From positions 2,404,544 through 2,468,543 of the forward strand of contig MNCI01017913.1 of NCBI GenBank assembly GCA_015680685.1: 64,000 nucleotides of DNA, read 5' to 3'. Below are positions 44,560 through 57,200 of this stretch, one piece after another. Source of the DNA: Gnetum montanum (lineage: Eukaryota; Streptophyta; Gnetopsida; Gnetales; Gnetaceae). A program made the translations under genes and the position numbers. The notes beneath the pieces are model-generated. The model had not been told where the DNA came from, did not search any database, and worked only from the letters and a program-made list of their open reading frames with translations. How positions within the stretch are numbered: the first letter of the stretch is position 1; every line of letters starts with the position of its first letter.

Positions 44560-45617
44560 CATCTTTAAAAACTCAGCATTTTTTATGGTCATACTCATCA
44601 CAATTATAACAATGATCTTTTCCTTAATCTTTGTCTTTTGGAGATCTTTCTCTTCTTCCTCCTCCCTTTGGTGAAGCAGACTCTCTCTCTTTCTTTTGTT
44701 TATCTTTACTTTCTTTCTTAGATTATTTCTTTGGCTTATAATCTACATCTTTCTCATTCCTTTTATGGTGATTTTTATCCTTATTTAATCTAAACTTTTT
44801 TATTTTCATTTCATACTTGAGAGCAAGATCATAAGATCCATCAAGAGTGTCAAGCTTCTAAAATGCCTATTCTTGCCAATATTACATCCGTTCATATTTA
44901 ATCCAATGGCCATTAGCCTTTTGCAAGGCCTTAGAAAATTCAAAATAATAATATTTTACGTCTTGGTCTTCTTGTCTAAGAAATTTCAACTTCTTAATGA
45001 CTTCATGGTGGAAGGATGTCTTCTGAAACTTTTTCTTCAACATGAATTCCATAAGTTATCAACTCTTATTAGGTCTACCATGCTTTTCAAAATACTTGAT
45101 AAATTTCACATCTCATCATTTAGCTACCAATTCTTTATGTTTTCTCATAACAATATGAATCATAGCATCGCTAGAAATTTACTCCATAAGAAAATATTTA
45201 TTCAAAACTCTAAGCCATGAAAAGAAGAAATATATACCCTCAACATCTTTGAAAATATAAATATCCATATGAAGGACTCTTATGAAACTTCTAAAGATTT
45301 TCACAAATCTATTATCATTATTTTCTTCACTCATGTGATGAAAAACGAATCTTTGTTCATACCTTTAGGTTCTAGACTCTTCTCTTCTTGGAGCTTTTTG
45401 ATCACTTCTCCTTCTTAATCTTGGCATAGATGTAAAAAAAATAATTTTATTCAACATCCTCTTTAAGCCTTCTTAAAGTTTCTTCAAAATCTTATTACTT
45501 GTTAGCCAATATCTTGGAAATGAATTCTTGCATTTTATACATAAAAGCTTTAAAGAAAGCTTTAAGTTCTTCAAGCTCTTGTCCAATCTCTTGATTAGTT
45601 TTCTTCTTAGGAGCCAT
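44560..45617 (-). pseudogene. gag: Gag remnant of element F
   Basis: The start ATG is at 45617: MAPKKKTNQEIGQELEELKA, then FFKAFMYKMQEFISKILANK followed by TAATAA and DFEETLRRLKEDVE. Near the end (44577-44612) DHCYNCDEYDHKKC gives a nucleocapsid zinc knuckle that is two residues short of the standard CX2CX4HX4C. The middle has shifts and could not be read confidently. It lies just inside the PBS, as a first gene should. Confidence 0.65.
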
Positions 45618-45929
45618 ACCTTACATAAGTCTAAAGGAAAAATCTTAAATCAACAAGATGATATTCTCAAATAATTTGCTTCAATTTAAGAAAAAGGAAA
45701 TAGATTCTAACACAAAAGTGCAAGTCTAATATAATTTACTTCAAAGCCTAGCCTTTTAAGAAAATGGATGTTCAATTATCACAAAATCAAATTTATCCTA
45801 TAGGATCAAAGAAATTCTTACTAATATTGGATAATTCAAACCCTAAGTAGGTGCAAAGCATACCAATTCTTCAAAATTTCTTTCAAAGCTTAATGAAGAT
45901 TAGAATTCTAGGTGTGGATACTTCGAAAC

Positions 45930-45947
45930 CAACACTCTAATACTAAT
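45930..45947 (-). other. Primer binding site of element F
   Basis: The minus strand reads ATTAGTATTAGAGTGTTGG, close to TTGGTATCAGAGCGTTGG, the initiator-methionine tRNA site used by many chromoviruses. Immediately inside the 5' LTR. Differences are mostly G-to-A or C-to-T. Confidence 0.7.
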
Positions 45948-46787
45948 TGGATATGGATCTACCTCAAAAAATCCTAAGAGAATCCATTCCATAAACCTTT
46001 CTAAGAAAATTTAACTTAGAAACAAGAATACAAAGAAATGGAGAAGCTCTCCCTCTAGTAGTATACTTTCAAAAATAGAGAATTATAACCATAGTAAGGA
46101 GCCAAGCTCAACTCAAATCCTTCTAAGAATCTTAAAGGTCATACATATCTCCTTTTAATCTATTAATTATTCAAATTGAAGCACAACTATTAAGACAAGA
46201 CAATACTCATACGAGATTCTTTCAACCTCTTTCAAGTGTTATTACTTTTGCTTCTTACCTCTCTACCTTACTTTAGGCACACATGCCTAGAATTACTAGA
46301 GCAATCCTTGGAATTTCCATTTGAAATATATGATCTTTTCAAAAAATCATTTTTATTTAGACTACAAGTGGCTACAACTACACCCACCTTATACTTCCTA
46401 ACCTACAACCTATTGCATTCTACAACTTGCTCACCCTAGTAATACTTAGAATATTTTCCCTCTATTTTTCTGCTAACTACAATATTCTATAGTTGGCATT
46501 CTCTAGATTTTTACCTTCTCTTAGCTCATAGTAATTCACAAATCATCATGTAAATTTAGAAACATCAAAATTCCAAGGTACAATTGGTTACAACTAACTA
46601 TAACCCATAATAGCTTGCAATTCCAAGTTGCGAATAGTTGCAACTTGTAGTCCCATCATAGTTGCCTATCTAGGCCAAGAAAAATATGAAAACAAATTCC
46701 AAATAAACTCCCAAACATGAATACCTACTCCTAATACTCCTATGATACCTTAAGAATGATAAAAACATGAAGATGATATGGTTATGT
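45948..46787 (-). repeat. 5' LTR of element F (right copy)
   Basis: Begins TGGATATGGATCTACCTC on the plus strand, aligned with 42470 onward, and ends near GATATGGTTATGT. About 840 bp. Confidence 0.75.
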
Positions 46788-49439
46788 TCTCATTAATATG
46801 TACACTCTTCCATTCTCAAGATAAGGCTTGAGATTGGAGCCTCATTGATGCATCCTAGTAGGGGTCAATCCATAACTACCTTTAGGATGCCTCATCACCA
46901 ACTGGTCCACATCCTAATGCTAACACCACCCATCACAACTACTATAAGCATCACCATGAAGACATAGTAATCCATCGTAGCTTAAGCTATCACATTTTAC
47001 AATCACAATACATTTGAGGCAAACATATAACATAATCACATATATCCTAGTCTAATAGTTACACTATATATATCAAATTCTAATAATTACACATACTTCA
47101 TGGAGATAATACTACAACATGATATAACAAAATTTATTATCAACTAAATATAATTTCATAAAAATGACAATTAACATAATCTCCAAAAAGGTAGATAACA
47201 AAAAATAAACTAAATTCCATAATTGGAAAGTAGGTAAAAATATGATCCCAATAATTCTAATTTCATCTCAATCAGACTTCTAAAAATAAGGTTATACTTA
47301 TTTAAAATTTATTAATAAAATAAAAAATATTTAATATTTAATTACTGTAAGTGATAAGTGAAATCCTTAGGAGCACCTAGATAGGAAACATGCTCATAAT
47401 ATATAATATCAAACTCACGCTAATCACCCCAACATCATAACTAATATTCCACAACTCTCAAATCATTTATTTCATCACATATTCAATCATGCATAATTTG
47501 CAAACATAACTGCAAATTTGGCAATTCATAAAACTATACATCCCAAAACTCAATCTTTAACCTATTCATTCCACACATCAACATAGCAAGATTGTATACA
47601 CTAATCTAGCATTAAAATAAAGGGAAAAATTAAAAATAACCCACTAATTAAATTTGCCAAAACAAAAAGCTCTAAACAAGAATAAACCACTTGAAATCTA
47701 GCAAGATATTGTTTCACTCCAAACAACTCCTGTACCCACATATACACAATCATAACAATCCCAAATCCAAATTTATAACAAAGTAAAATTTACCTCTAAA
47801 GCCATAAATTCACAAAAAGTCTTGGAATAGAAGTAATAGGATCGATATCAGTTTCTATCAAGGAGAAAACAATAAAACTTGAAAACACTAGGAAGGTGGT
47901 AAGAAAAATGGTGACAATTTTAATATGTATATTGTTTATATGACTTTTGTATATCATATATTTTAGACTCCTTTTACTTTTCATTTAAATACATAACACA
48001 CGTGACTTTTCCAAACCAATTTACTTTTACTCTCTCTCTCTCTCTCTATATCTATATTACACCTAACATTTTCATAAGCTTCTTTTCTATTTTTACCTTT
48101 CAACTAATTCCTTAAACATTCATAGACACATAACAAACATTTTGAGACTCCAAATCAAAATTTGTTTCAACCTACAAGATTCATATCAAATACGCTATGC
48201 ACCCACAAACCAAAATAACATTTAAGCATCACACATCATGACTCTACAATTTAATTAGGTAAATGCCAAAATCATACATAAAGTATAAACACATACTAGA
48301 CTACTACTCTTGTACCACAATCCAACATCCTTACCAACCACATCAACTACCTAACACATCTTGTAGGACCAATATATATAATCATATAAGTTAAGCATAT
48401 AAAGACATCATAATCATATCATGAGAGTCAAAGAATCATAACATATAAATTAACAACATAACTAACTAACTTGTCCCTGAGACTTCACCGAGACCCCACA
48501 CACACATATAAACCATAAGTATAATGTAATACTCAAGGCCTATGGAAGAGGCATAATATCCTCCCTTACCACCACCAATCAGCCAAGCACAACAAAGGAG
48601 AATAATATTCACCATGCACAGTATATGATATTATATATGTTGACATGTGTACTTCATCAAAATCTTATAATCAAACCCAAAAATCATGACATGTCCACGT
48701 GACTTACATTATTAGTCTCAACCGATGCTAGTGGTCTCATACATCTTATTGTCCAAAACACATGCAGTGCTAGAGGTGTTGAACAACCATCTAATGTTTT
48801 GGATGAAGATAGAAACTAGTGGAGGTCATATACTTCCCCTCTTCCATAGGGGCCTATTACAAGAGCCACACTGATGCATGATAGTGGGGATTAATCAATA
48901 TCACTCCAAGGTGCCCATCATTGACTAGCCACACAACTCAATGCTAGCTCTAAAAAAGAACACAACAATGTAATCAAAACACCACCAACTAAAAGCTAAA
49001 CAGAGTGCAACATCCAGACATCCCAACCATATAAAACGAGTGGTAGAGGGACATCCAAACAAGAAGGGAATAGAGCTCAACTAGGCCCATACAATTAAAT
49101 ACACATAACCACAAGAAAAGTGAGTCAAACTTAGCAATACACAAACCTAAGACCATTTAGAACTTACATAAGAAATGGGACTCAACCAAGCAATGTATCC
49201 TAGTTGTAGCAAATGGTACAAAAATTGAGATAGTAGAAATAACTCTTAGAACTAAACTTTAAACGAAGGGATAAAATATTACTTCTCATGTCTACTTGGG
49301 ACTCAACTTCACTTTTAAAACCAAAAAACTAGTAACATTATTTTAAAACATAAGACTTTAACATGAGACAAAAATAAGGACTTAAGCATGAAAGAAACAT
49401 CACAGAACAAGGTCCCCAAATATGGACAACATTTCATGC
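46788..49439. other. Unresolved AT-rich sequence right of element F
   Basis: No recognisable coding sequence. It contains a (TC)n run at 48030-48048. Pieces near 48480-48960 have the look of a gypsy LTR, but no partner or PBS was found. Confidence 0.35.
48030..48048. repeat. (TC)n microsatellite
   Basis: About nine uninterrupted CT units. Confidence 0.9.
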
Positions 49440-49700
49440 TATAGTTAACAAATGAAATAAGCTCGAATGTAAAAGAATTATTGATACAAAATGGGTATCC
49501 AAACTAAATTTAGTGACATTCTAGTTGTTAAAGATCATAAAGCAAGCATTGTAGCTTAACACTACAACCAAAAGAAACACATGAACTATGAGGAAGTATT
49601 TGCACCTCTATCAAAATTTGAGAACCTCAAACTCATAATGTCCTTTGCTGCACATTTGGCTTGAAGCTTCAACAAATGGATGTGGTGACATCTCATTCCC
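49440..49700 (+). pseudogene. pol: Ty1/copia reverse transcriptase fragment
   Basis: Reads RIIDTKWVSKLN, then after shifts HMNYEEVFAPLSKFENLKLI and MSFAAHLA...NKWMW. This is the copia RT opening: KWVFKIK, ...GIDYEETFAPV.K...IR.L...AA...W...QMDV. Only about 80 residues remain, with frameshifts, and no flanking copia domains or LTRs were seen. Confidence 0.75.
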
Positions 49701-50129
49701 AAATGTCTTAAAAAATGAACATTTAATCCAAACATCTTAGAAAAATGAGAAAATGCAACTTTCTTAATAGGAAAATTATGAAGAATGTTTAAGTTTTAGT
49801 TTTTAATGTGAAAAGGATAAAGTCATGAAAGGCCTAATAAGGTCAACGTGAAAATGTTTTAGAAATGGAAGCTTTTACAGAAAGCTCTCTATAAAATAAT
49901 GTTGGCATTAATCATAGAAACTAATCTAATTTCAAGTGATTAATGCCATTAACAATATTTGAAGGCATTGAAATCAATAAGTAAAGATGAAGTTTGATTC
50001 TTAATTACTGTAAGCAAACTTCCGAATGGCACTCTAATATAGGGTGTTGATTGTACAATTGAATTTAAGAACAATAAAATAATCCTGTTCTTTTTCCTCT
50101 CTAAAACATCTTCCTTGCCAGATGATTTT
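49701..50129. other. Unassigned sequence
   Basis: No gene seen. A transition from retroelement debris to the low-copy-looking island. Confidence 0.35.
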
Positions 50130-50389
50130 GGAGATTTTGTAAAGTCGTCATTATTTCAGTTATTCCAAAAATTGAGAATATTATGGTAAAGGTCTTATTC
50201 ATGAACTATAATGTAACTATCAATACTAGTTAAAATATACAATTTAGCATTCGCTGATTTTAAATATCAGGTAGATATCAGCAGGAAAATAATTTAATTT
50301 AATCATTTTATTTATAGAAACTGACAATAGAGACACCAACCATAGCCTCAAAAGCCTCCCCATGGTTGATGAATCATTATTCTGGCAAT

Positions 50390-50610
50390 TTGGCATGCTC
50401 AATATTTTACTTGTGTCCCACCATCCAAAAGAAATGCTCCTATTGATGCAGCAAGACCAAAGCAAACAGCAGAAACATCTCCTTTACACACTTTCATAAC
50501 ATTGTATATTCCCATTCCTAGACCATAAAAACAGGGCGAAGGCAATCAAAGAAAATGTGATGCTTCTGAGAGTAAAATCAGCACCACTTAAACAATCACG
50601 AAAATAAAAA
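50390..50610 (-). pseudogene. Possible terminal exon of a small membrane protein
   Basis: Minus strand, after a possible acceptor TGATTGTTTAAG near 50591: SGADFTLRSITFSLIAFALF, one extra T in a T-run (shift), then YGLGMGIYNVMKVCKGDVSA and VCFGLAASIGAFLLDGGTQV ending KY and TGA near 50395. Two hydrophobic segments of about 20 residues are separated by a polar loop, which looks like a real membrane protein. I do not recognise the family. It differs from its neighbours in being free of retroelement motifs. Confidence 0.35.
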
Positions 50611-51129
50611 TAAAAACCTTCAGTTGAAGGAGGTTGCCTACTAATACCATCATTTTTAAAATAACTTTTAAGGAAGATATTAATGAAATAAAATTTGAAG
50701 TACAAGTACTCTTGAAATATTAAACAGCAAGCAACAGACATGATCAAAGTTCCCTTGCAAAAGCTATAAAAAACAATGATATTAATAAGTACCTTTGTTC
50801 TTTAAGTTCATTTAATTAAAAGCAGAGATTCAGAATTGCAAATAAATTCTAGCAAATAAACTATTTTGATTGTAGGCACTTTAGATATGAGATTTTAACT
50901 CGCTGATTTCATGAAAGAGTCCCGTTAATAATTCAATGATTTACTGATTTGAATACAAGGCATCTATTTTATCCTTAGAATGATTTTCTGATTCGAAGAA
51001 GAAAAAAATTAAAAAATCTAGAATTGGATAAAATAGTATAAGAAGTGCTATGTTTTCATGTTGATATCATCATCACAGACTCTGCTAATTCATGCTAGCA
51101 GAAATAATAAAACAAAGGCACACACCTGC

Positions 51130-51363
51130 TTATGATTTTAATGACCCATAACTTGGTTCAGAAGAGGGACTGTTATTCTTTGAAAACAGTGTGGCTCCAG
51201 GTGATGATCTTTTTTTATAACTTGGTTTAGAAGATTCTTTGAAAACATTATCACTGTTCATCACCACCACCACTTGAGCCTTAGCCCAGCCATTAAGCAA
51301 AAAATAACACCCACATAAGGGCTTAAGACGTAATTGCATTCTTTGATTAGAAAGGTGAAGCAT
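51130..51363 (-). CDS. Open frame, possible exon, unknown
   Basis: A 77-codon open frame ending KESSKPSYKKRSSPGATLFS, KNNSPSSEPSYGSLKS. It is followed by GCAG/GTGTGTG, which could be a splice donor just after the stop. It contains a repeat-like pair (ESSKPSYKKRSS, SPSSEPSYGSLK). Its N-terminal half lies in the duplicated segment 51263-51584, so part of it may be chance. No known family. Confidence 0.25.
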   Translation of the reverse strand: MLHLSNQRMQLRLKPLCGCYFLLNGWAKAQVVVVMNSDNVFKESSKPSYKKRSSPGATLFSKNNSPSSEPSYGSLKS

Positions 51364-51895
51364 TTTGTTTAGACATAATGAACCTGTATTACTTAAATAG
51401 ACACGGGCTGAACCACAACATCATCGTAACACAGACTAAGACTAATGTACCATAAGTTCCATAACAATGAATACATAGGAAATCTGCCTTACAGAAACGT
51501 ATAAGCTTACTATTGTAAGCTACTAGCTTCTTTATAAATAGTTAAAATTACCCTCATACTAACAGTGATATGTCCATTATCACTACTATCTAAGACTTAG
51601 CTCACCCATTAAGCAAAATACATCACCTTTATGTTAGGGCTTAAGATGTAATTGCATTCTTTAATTACAAAATTGAAGCATTTTGTTTAGACATGATGTA
51701 CCTGCACATGCTGAACCACAACATCATGATAACAAAGAATAAATTAATGTGCCATAAGTTCCATAATAATGAATACATAGACAAATACGAAATCTATCTT
51801 ATAGAAACTTCTAAGCTTACTATTCTAAGTTACAAGCTTCTTTATAAATAGTTAAAATTACCCTCATGCTAACGCTGATATGTCGATAATATAGA
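51263..51895. repeat. Tandem duplication, unit about 320 bp
   Basis: Unit 1 (about 51263-51584) and unit 2 (about 51585-51895) share GGGCTTAAGA.GTAATTGCAT, GAAGCATTTTGTTTAGACAT, GCTGAACCACAACATCAT, CCATAAGTTCCATAA.AATG and GTTAAAATTACCCTCAT. Unit 2 lacks a short stretch of unit 1. Confidence 0.85.
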
Positions 51896-52699
51896 TTTAA
51901 AAACATAAGGTAAATGGCAAGCTTCAAGTCTACCATTTAGAAATACACAAAGAAATTAGAAATTGGATTAAAATTTTCATGTTATAGAATTTTTGGTATA
52001 TTTTGAATTCCTACACTAAGATCCTGACTTAATGGAATGAAGTGTAACCTTATCAGTATGCTATGGGTTCAAATCCACCTTTCAAAGGTACGGACAGAAT
52101 AACTATATAAATTCAGATCACAAAAAAGGACTCAACAATTAAAACATAAAAATCTAATAAAATGATTATGGGAAAGAATTATGCCAACTCAATAGAATAA
52201 AATGTTTTTTCAATGATCATCTTGATTTTCAATTTAGAACTATATCACAAGTTTTAGATAGTTTACAACGACAATGTAAATTTTGAAATACTTAATCTTC
52301 TAATAGATATAAAGGATCTTTCTTGTAATGCCACAATTGTGACATCCCGGTCCAAAATATCTTTGAAAATGCTAACTTTAGCTTTCTATTTACTATTTCA
52401 TGTGTTGGATTACCTAAATAACAAATGGGGAGGGGTTCCTAGGCTATCTTCTAGAGGTACTTGTCTTGTAAAAGCAATCTGACATTGTCACCATGGTCAA
52501 GGTAGTTGTAACTTAGGCTATACCTTGCCTACTTTGTCCTACTTCTATGTTGCTTTTCCAATATTGGAAATCCACAGACTCCCCCCTTCTCAGCTACGGT
52601 AAGACCTAGGATCACAAATTAAGACTTTCTTTTGGAAAAGGTTCAAGTAAATCCCATTAAAATAGTAAAGTACAATCAGCATATGTACAAAGATGATCC
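51896..52699. other. Unassigned sequence, possible LTR edge
   Basis: AT-rich with no recognised gene. TGTGACATCCCGG at 52340 resembles the start of some plant gypsy LTRs. No partner copy was seen in the window. Confidence 0.3.
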
Positions 52700-54200
52700 C
52701 ATCCAAAAACTGGAGGGAGAACTTCCCCTGCAACAGGCATCCCTACTAGGCTTGTTCAAAAACCCCCCCAAACAACATACTCTATAACAACAAAGCAAAA
52801 ACTAGGGCCGAAAGTCATAACCAAAACAACAAAGTCAAACACAAACACATACTGAGCCCAAAACCACGAAACAAAGACAAGAGAGTCCCTTACACGTGAT
52901 GCAGGAGAGAGAAACATGGGCACTTGCAACTCACTTTGAAGTGGACTTGGTCTAGAATGGCCCATAGATGCTATGAAGCAACAAAATTGGTTGCCTATTG
53001 GAATTCAAGAAAATCTTGTTCCACTTGTTGGCGATTGCTTTCAAGCATATCCTTTGCCTTATTTGGAAGGTAATTGGTAGCAATTAACTAGATATGCCAT
53101 CTCAAATCAATCCATGAAGCCTCCTTGTTGATGCCCATAAGCATATAAGGGTGGCAACCATTCATCAACCATCATCAAACCTCCACAACATGTGCTTGCT
53201 TGAAACATTGGTGCACTTGTTGCTCCTTAGACAGAGCCCTATCATCCTCCTCCTTCTCAGTAACTTCCTAGCGCACAGCTCCTCCTCCTCCAAAATTTCT
53301 GCCCAAACCTTTTTGTGAAGCTTCTCTTCCTTCTCATGCCACTGCTAGGCTTCACAACACTTCAACTACCGCTAAAGGAGCTCCAACTCCACTTGATGTC
53401 ACCATTGCTTAGCTTATGTCTTCACATGAACATCCCTAATTTGTTGGATTATGACCACTTCCTAGTGGCTTCACTCTTCCTCCCGTACCCAAGCCATCAT
53501 AGCCTCCAACAACTTATAGAAATTGGGGTTCTCCATCCTCACCGAAAACTCCTCATTCTCTAGCAACAAGACCTCCCCTTGTTCCTAAGGAGGCATAGAG
53601 GACGATGTCCCCACATCCCCCAACACACCAGTTGCAAGCCGCACTCTATGTTGGTAAAACTTGTGGACAATTGGTTGCAGTAGTGTGTCCCACGGATGCA
53701 CCACCTGCCATAAGGCCAAACTAAGGCTAGAGTGCTACCCCCAATGTTCCCTTCTTAAGGACTCAAGCTAAAACCTTGGTAAATTCACAGGACGTGACTC
53801 CTTCATACAGTGAAGAAAGGCAAAATGAATGTCCTATCATTTCCAGACATTAGTAGACTGGACAAAGTACTTGTCCACAAGTTCCACAGCCTCCTAACAC
53901 AATGTAGGTAACAGTGACTTCGGTACCTGCCCACTCAATCCTAGGACGATTGGTCAAAAAAAAGTCGTCGTGTCTTGTAGCCCTCGAGCAGAAGGAAAAA
54001 TAACCTCACCAAGTGTAGGAATTCCCAAGTAGTCTACTATCGCTTGTTCCGTGAGGGTTATAGTAACCCCACGGAATGAAGTTTTGTCAGCCCACCAATT
54101 GCTGTAAAAACTAGCATTCGGGAGGTCTGGATCACCAACCAACAACAACAACAAATTAGCCTAGCCCATCTCCTGCATTACCTCCCACAACTGCCTCTTC
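52700..54200 (-). pseudogene. Decayed ORF: globular domain plus coiled coil, downstream of LINE
   Basis: Minus strand from 54154: LLVGDPDLPNASFYSNWWAD, KTSFRGVTITLTEQAIVDYL, GIPTLGEVIFPSARGLQD; after shifts TYIVLGGCGTCGQVL; then a charged helix LLEAMMAWVREEESH, VIIQQIRDVHVKT, QVELELL, QWHEKEEKLHKKVWAEILEE and EELCARKLLRRRRM (about 53180-53540). The FxGxxIxxT...I...LGIP pattern resembles the N-terminal domain of plant transposon-associated proteins that also end in a coiled coil. Whether it belongs to the LINE or to a separate element is not clear. Confidence 0.4.
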
Positions 54201-54289
54201 TAGTGAAAATGATCAGCCTTCGGCTCAAATGTCAGAGTGATGTCCATGAAGGCTAAGACCTCGGCCCATAGTCTAGATGCCAAGTGAGC

Positions 54290-57200
54290 AACCTACATCA
54301 AGGAGTGGACCTACTTTGGCCAAAAGACCATAATATTCCATGCCTTCCAGATATGCCACAGAACTAATATGGTGAAGTTATCCCTAGTGGCCTGCAATGA
54401 ATGGGGAAGCCGCAAAAGCTGCCACACCACACCTGTAAAGGGGGAAATCAGAAATAAGTGTTTCACAGTTTCAGCCCAAATGTTGCAAAGCAAGCAGCCA
54501 TTAGTATTTGTAATGCCCCTTTCGTGAAGCTCTAGTTGTAATGGTAGGGCATCAAGCCATAGTAGCCATAGTAGCCATGCAAAACACTTAAGTTTCTCTA
54601 GTAGCTTACCTCAACATAATTGCCTCCAACTGTCCTGAGGTGGGTACATAATCTTCAGCATTTCATCCAACCTCAACCCCAAAGTGCCCTAATGCACTAG
54701 CTTGTGGGCATGAGCATAGATATTGTGCCACATGTGTGAGTCACCAAGACTTGAAACCCATGATATGTCCTTTTGCCTCATGATTTGTGACCAAGGGGGT
54801 CTACATTTGTGTGCCTAGAGCAAGCAGTTGACTTGACATCTTTGAATTTTAAAATTCCTATTCCTCTTGCTTCCTTTAGCTTAGTCACTTTGTCCCAACT
54901 GACAAGGTGGAGATGATTTCCCCCCTTCCTACTTCACCATACGATGTTTCTAATAATTTGATTAATTTTTGCTATCATCCCCTTGGGCATGCTAGCCAAG
55001 GAAGTAATGTACCTAATGATTGTCACTAACACCGAAGAAGCTAGCATAACTTTACCATGGCATGTCAAGAAGTTGGTGGTCCAATTCTCTATATGCCCCA
55101 ATAACCACATCACCAATGGTGCCCAAGTAACCTGTCTATTCCATGAGAAGATAGAGATCTCAAGGTATGATTCTTTCTCTGCTCCCAATAGGATTCCTAG
55201 GAAAAGGAAGACCTATCTATGAACCAAAACGTTAATGTTTAAAAAATGAATATGAATAGTTGACTTGTCCTGATTTGGTTGAAAACCCACCTCCTTAGCC
55301 ATCCGGGCCAATGCCTAGTTGATCACCCTAGTCTGTGGGACTGCAACCCTAGTCATAATAACCATGCCATCAGCATAGTGCTCAGCTATACATGTATGCC
55401 TAGCAATGTTCACACCCCAGACAAACTCCTCCCTAGGATAGGATTTCATTGTATCCATGACCATAATAAATATATATAGGGATAGGGGATCCCCTTGTTG
55501 TAACTACCTTATAGGGGAGACAAACCCCTAGAGGCCCCCATTGAGATCAAGAGAATAAGCACTAGAATGTAGTATACTCAAACAGAGATCCCCAAAGTGA
55601 AGATGGATACCTTTTTGCAACATGACATCCCTAAGGGCTTGCTAACTAATAGTATCATATGCTTTCCCAATATCAACTTTTACACACATACCCGAGAATT
55701 TGGCACTATGGATGGAGTGAATTGCTTCTTGCAGCAAAAGAATCTAGTCTTGTATGAACTTGCCCTTAACAAACCTAGCTCGGTTTGTCCCCACCAAAGC
55801 CAGCATTAAAGGCTAAAGCCGCCTAACAAGAACCTTAGTGAAGACCCAAAGTAGTATGTTGCATATCCCAATTGACTTGTAATGTGCAAACAACGTGGGG
55901 TTGGAGATCTTAGCAACAATACAATCCTAGAGTAATTGATCTCCTTGTGCATCTATCCCCACTTGAACATGAGGTTAAAAGCATCAATAAAATTAGGGCC
56001 TAGAATATCTAAGAATTATTTGAAAAATTCAACGGGCCAACCATCCAGCCCTAGAGCACTCCCAACATTCATTGAACACAAAGCTATAGAAAGTTCTATA
56101 GTAGAAACAGGAATAAGAAGAGGGATGCTATCATGCTCATTTAGCACCCTGTGGATCCTAACATACAACGGGGAGGATTCTCCCTTAGACCACAACATTC
56201 CACAAAGTCTACATCTTGTGGGCAATATCTTGTGGTTGGTGATTCTACAACATTCCTTGCTTTAGCAAAGCAATCCTCTTGCCAACACAACTAGCCTTCA
56301 CATTCGCAAAAAAGAACCATGTGTTTCTGTTCCCATCTTTAAGCCATTGGACCTTAGATCTTGCCTTCCAATAGAATTCCTCTTCCTTCACAAGATCATG
56401 CAATTCTAGCAATTGACCATGCTCCTCCTCCTTTACCTCCCCATTTTCTTGCCTGATTTGGACCATAGCCAATTGAGATTGTAGCCTATGCCGCATCCCT
56501 TGAAAGAGATACATTTGATCTAAGGGTATATCCTTAATCTTCTTTTTCAAAGAGCTAAGACCAATTTTAAGAAAATCCCTTAGGTCAAAACAACATTCAT
56601 CATACTTGACCCAAATATCTTCAACCATCTTGTGAAGCCAAGGTTTAAGCAACTAGACCCATTCAAATCGGAATGGAGCTCAAGGGGGCCTACACAATGG
56701 CCAAAGCAAGCACACTAGTGTCTGATGATTAGAGGCCTTCCTCACTTTGCATGTGAGCTACATCTCATAGTCATAAAACATTTCAGCATGGACCTAAGCT
56801 TAATCAATCTTAGACATTACCCTACTAAATCTTAGACATCATCCTACTAGCTTCGCTCCTCCTATTACTCCAAGTATACTGATCCCTTTGAAGCTCAAGA
56901 TCAACCAAATTATGTTACTGTAAAAACTAGAAACTCCTAACTACTAGGAGGTAAGACTAAAATGGACCAGTACCAGAACTAGACTTCTCCCAAGGGTGAA
57001 GCCGCTGATTGAAGTCCCCAATAAGAACACACTTCTACCAATTATGGACCGTCTAAATCACCTACACCAATTCATGTAATTGATCTTGCCAAATCTAGGG
57101 CCCATAAAAATTAGTGACCCATAGACCAAGCAAAGGAAAGTGCACAGTGAGACTCCACAGAGACTCATCCAGCACTTGAAACGAATGTAAAGACAAAGTG

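Larger units (their letters stand above)
42470..46787 (-). mobile_element. Element F: chromovirus-like LTR element with gag and protease only
   Basis: LTRs at about 42470-43369 and 45948-46787 share long blocks (TTAGAAACAAGAATACAA, CATGATCTTT-like and AACTCCCAAACATGAAT). A decayed initiator-Met-type PBS (TTAGTATTAGAGTGTTGG) adjoins the right LTR and a pyrimidine run (TCTTCCTCCCTCTT, the polypurine tract seen from this strand) adjoins the left. Between them are only a Gag-like frame and a protease; RT, RNase H and integrase are absent. Edges are accurate to a few bases; no matching target duplication was found. Confidence 0.8.

Noticed and set aside
42470-46787. Target-site duplication for element F
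   Set aside because: The bases next to the inferred ends (about CATAC and TCTCA) do not match; the edges may be off by a few bases.
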